From assembly GCA_950295325.1 (NCBI GenBank), contig OX485804.1, positions 1,986,001 to 2,050,000 on the forward strand: 64,000 nucleotides of DNA. The letters are read 5' to 3'. The stretch is from Polytrichum commune (Eukaryota; Streptophyta; Polytrichopsida; Polytrichales; Polytrichaceae). The position numbers and the translations under genes are program-made. This document shows positions 60,883 to 64,000 of the stretch, in pieces; within the stretch, counting starts at the first letter, position 1, and each line of letters starts with the position of its first letter. The notes under the pieces were generated by a model. It was not told the DNA's origin, made no database searches, and was given only the letters and a program-made list of their open reading frames with translations.

Positions 60883-63014
60883 GTTATGGTAGCATTGCCA
60901 ACTTGTTTATGTACATGTATGAAATTTGATTTTCAAGATTGATGTAATTGAAATGGAATTGAAAAATGAAGTATTTGGGTGGGTGTGTTCTCTTGGTGTT
61001 GTGCTTGCAACTCTTATTGTTGATTAAACTTCATGAGAGCTTTAGGGATTCACTTCTCCTTGCAGTGTGTGTATGAAAGAAACATTGGTCAAATAAATAT
61101 ATTCTATTAGGAGTTGCATTGAACGATCCCATCTGACTTAGTGAAGATGCCTTGGATCTAAGGATTAGGGTTTAAGGTGTTTGAGGGAGATTTAATGTTT
61201 CCCAAACTAGTCAAGATTTTACAAATTGGTATCCAAGGATTACATTTGCAAGACCTCAAACTTAGCGTTGGTGGAATATCAATGTGGCCCATACTAATTT
61301 TCATGATGAGAATTAGTGTGGGCTCTAGAAAATTACTATGGCCCACGGTATTAAGTCTTTTTAGTGTAATTATTGTAGAATTTTTTATTGTCTATAATAA
61401 ACGGATAATTTTAATTACGATTGGTTATAAATACTTCATTAGAATAATTATAGTTTCTGAACTACAACATAGGATATCCAACTCCAACGAAAACATACAA
61501 AAAATACCACACTCATGAACCTAGTGTGATAGTTAGATGTCGCTTATATTAAGCAACATACCCGGTAAACTTACTTATAACTTCAGTCATCAACATAAAT
61601 AAGGCAGGGGATTATATGTTCATTTTCAAAGAACTATAATATTCACTTTATAAATGAATAACATAATAATATTTGAGTTCTGAAAACTATGAGGAAAGTG
61701 ACTACATCCTCAGTTTGGATTGGCTCATCATCTCATGCAAAGCATGTACTTGATTCCTTAAAAAAAAGTATAGGAAAAACAGCTAGCATTTATATTCGTC
61801 TACCTTACTACACCCTTGCTTGTTATTGAGAACCACTGAGAATATTCAAGGGAATCTTTGGTGAGCAAACCTTTGTATATGAATAAACCTTTCGACCAAT
61901 TCGGAGATTCCAAGACAACCCAAATTCCCAACTTTTCCGTGTTCATCATTCTTGAGCTTTTTCAAGTCGCGCCTCCTAGGCTTCCTCCGCTCGAGCTTTT
62001 TGTATCCATCATGTGTGCAATGGCCCTCCTATTTTTTGTATCAAAAAGAGAGAGCGAGAGAAAACGGGCATCACTCCCAAATGATTGGTAAAGTAGTTTT
62101 GGCATACATGGGTCCTTTTGCAACACCTACCGGTATGATGTTTTGAGGGTTTAGTGTTCGGGATTCCCACTCGCCGCAACAAACTCATCCACTTAAAAGA
62201 CTGAACAAAAACCCATAATGAATTGCCACATGTTTGAGAAGTTTATTTTGATGATTTGATCTTGTAACTTGCATCAATGTATTGTATTGGAAGCATCATA
62301 GGATACATAATCACTAATCATGGGCAACACATTTTTTCTGGACCTTTTTTTTTATCCATAAAGGTAAATTTACATGGATAGTTGGAAGATTGACTTGGGA
62401 TGTGGAAAGTAAACCATTTGAATAGGGATTTTTATATGATTCTTGGGTACACGCCTAGTAAATTGGATAAAATAATTGCTCAAGTATCTTGAAATCACAA
62501 AATTCATGGTCAAAGATGTCTTTTAAGTTGAAATTTATTCCACGGATCCCTCTATTTTGATAACATGTACTCAAACTATAATGTCAAATTGAACAAGATT
62601 TTGGTAATATTTGTTGAGTTTGTAATGAACTTGAAGGGGTGTACAAGTCATTCCATTTACAATGCTTGCACCCTCTTGCATGCCACACCTTTTACTTTGA
62701 ATGGTGTGGACTTTGGAATAGTAAGCACCTTCAAGAAATCAAGAAATATAGTTTAATAGTTCAATTTTCAAAAACAAAAAATTGGATTGAAGTGAAGCAT
62801 GTATAGTAATGACATGTCAACAAAATCACAATGGACATGATGTATTGCACAAACATGGCATGAATCAAAAGGAAGGTATGACTACAATGTTGCCACTAGT
62901 ATGGTGTTGCTTCACTTCAAGTTAGTCTAATGAAACCATACACCCAACATGGAAACTATCATGTTCTTGCTATCAACCAAAATGCAAATGTTTGGCATGG
63001 ATGCATCCGACATC
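60881..63014. other. Gene-less AT-rich interval
   Basis: No supported gene. A reverse R1 fragment lies at about 61600-61740 (ATTCACTTTATAAATGAATAA..GAGGAAAGTGACTACA). A short TACTAATTTTC..GAATTAGTGTGGG inverted repeat lies near 61287-61325. Confidence 0.4.
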
Positions 63015-63410
63015 ATATATGCAATTTGGCCACTTACGTTGAGGGTGGGCACATGTCCAAAGTGGTCTAAAGTTCAACGCGATCACAGGTCCAAAGTTCC
63101 AAAACATCCAACCATTAACAACAATATGTTGAGTGGACAGCTCAAGGATGGCCTAGGACGTTCAATTATGTGCACATGTGCAACTGGCTAGGACAATATG
63201 GGTCCAAATTAGTCATATATACATTTTGGCAACTTACAACAAGGATAGGTGGGTGCTGATGCAATCAGTGATCCTTCACGGATCCAAAAAGCTCAAACAA
63301 CCAAGCACCGACGCATGCATCTTTAATGTATGATTCGGGGATGGCCTAAGACATTAGTTAATTTGCATGGGTACATTGAACCCAAGACAATATGGGTCCA
63401 AACTTATCTT
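63015..63410 (+). repeat. Two-copy tandem duplication, ~197 bp period
   Basis: GGATGGCCTA(G/A)GAC followed by GACAATATGGGTCCAAA occurs at about 63146-63208 and 63344-63403. Earlier parts of the two units (CACTTACGTTGAGG and CAACTTACAACAAGG) also align, more loosely. Confidence 0.7.
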
Positions 63411-64000
63411 CTCCATGAATGAAAAACCCACATGGACACACCACCCTTCACCCCATTCTCCACACTCGCCATAAATACCCATTGATTCCACATATTGCTA
63501 TGTCGAGTTCTCCAAAGCCACTATTAGTTGCAAAAGTGAAAAGTGTTGTCCTCATCGTCCACTTCCAACGACTAGGTTGGAGTATGTACCCACCCTCCCC
63601 TTGTTAATACTGCATTTAGTAGTTGTGCTATACACTAGTCTTCATCAAGCCAACTTCTAAGCCTTGATGGTCCCAAATAAAATACAATAAAATCTTATGA
63701 AAAAATGATCATAAAACGCTATCAACTATCTCACACATACCCCCATATACTTAGCATCAACCTACAATATTCAACATTAGAGATAGACAATGATAATTGT
63801 CTAGAAATGAAAATAGGTTGTATTATGTAGTGATATAAGATGGCTTAATATAAAATAATATATTTAAGATGAATATACAAATGTTATACTACAAGGTTAA
63901 GCTTATTTCTTAAGGTTGCACACTATTTCCCTTGACAATGTTTAAGAGTGTTGGCTACACTATGAAGCACCTCCATTTGATGCTAATCTTGACCTTGAAA
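63411..64000. other. Gene-less right edge
   Basis: No supported gene or repeat is recognised. Confidence 0.35.

Overview
The window looks like nuclear DNA of a land plant. Two intron-containing plant genes can be read through to their stop codons: a plastid-targeted uroporphyrinogen III methyltransferase (UPM1/SUMT) and a class B heat stress transcription factor. They sit far apart in AT-rich sequence full of DNA-transposon debris. The low gene density and many small inverted-repeat elements suggest a large genome. A seed-free vascular plant such as a lycophyte is only a guess; no marker here settles the lineage.

Layout, left to right. 1-3.0 kb: a decayed hAT-type transposase with a broken BED finger, two in-frame stops and one frameshift. 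3-7.2 kb: repeats, a tRNA-like relic, a Tourist-like element and the UPM1 5' flank. 7.25-12.2 kb: UPM1 on the + strand in seven exons; the end of exon 1 and most of intron 1 belong to a degenerate tandem array. 12.2-26.5 kb: no convincing gene; two small TA-flanked elements, local tandem duplications and dispersed repeats. 26.5-30.2 kb: the HSFB gene on the - strand in three exons, with a TATA box and a GA-rich upstream tract. 30.3-35.1 kb: gene-less. 35.15-38.5 kb: nested mobile elements, namely a 489-bp pogo/Tigger-like derivative, a ~300-bp tandem repeat split by a MITE, and a hAT element with clear terminal repeats and 8-bp target duplications. 38.5-64 kb: no supportable gene; it holds a ~277-bp tandem array with one monomer segment inverted, fold-back elements, a ~560-620 bp dispersed repeat pair and long microsatellites.

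The two host genes are not functionally linked. UPM1 would act in the plastid at the branch from tetrapyrrole synthesis to siroheme, the cofactor of nitrite and sulfite reductases. HSFB would be a nuclear DNA-binding protein, probably a repressor.

I saw no undescribed enzymatic or defence system. The most unusual structures are the UPM1 exon-intron tandem array, the inverted monomer in the 41-42 kb array, and the MITE whose empty target site is preserved in a neighbouring repeat unit. All comparisons were made by eye; exon limits rest on splice consensus, codon phase and remembered family sequences.
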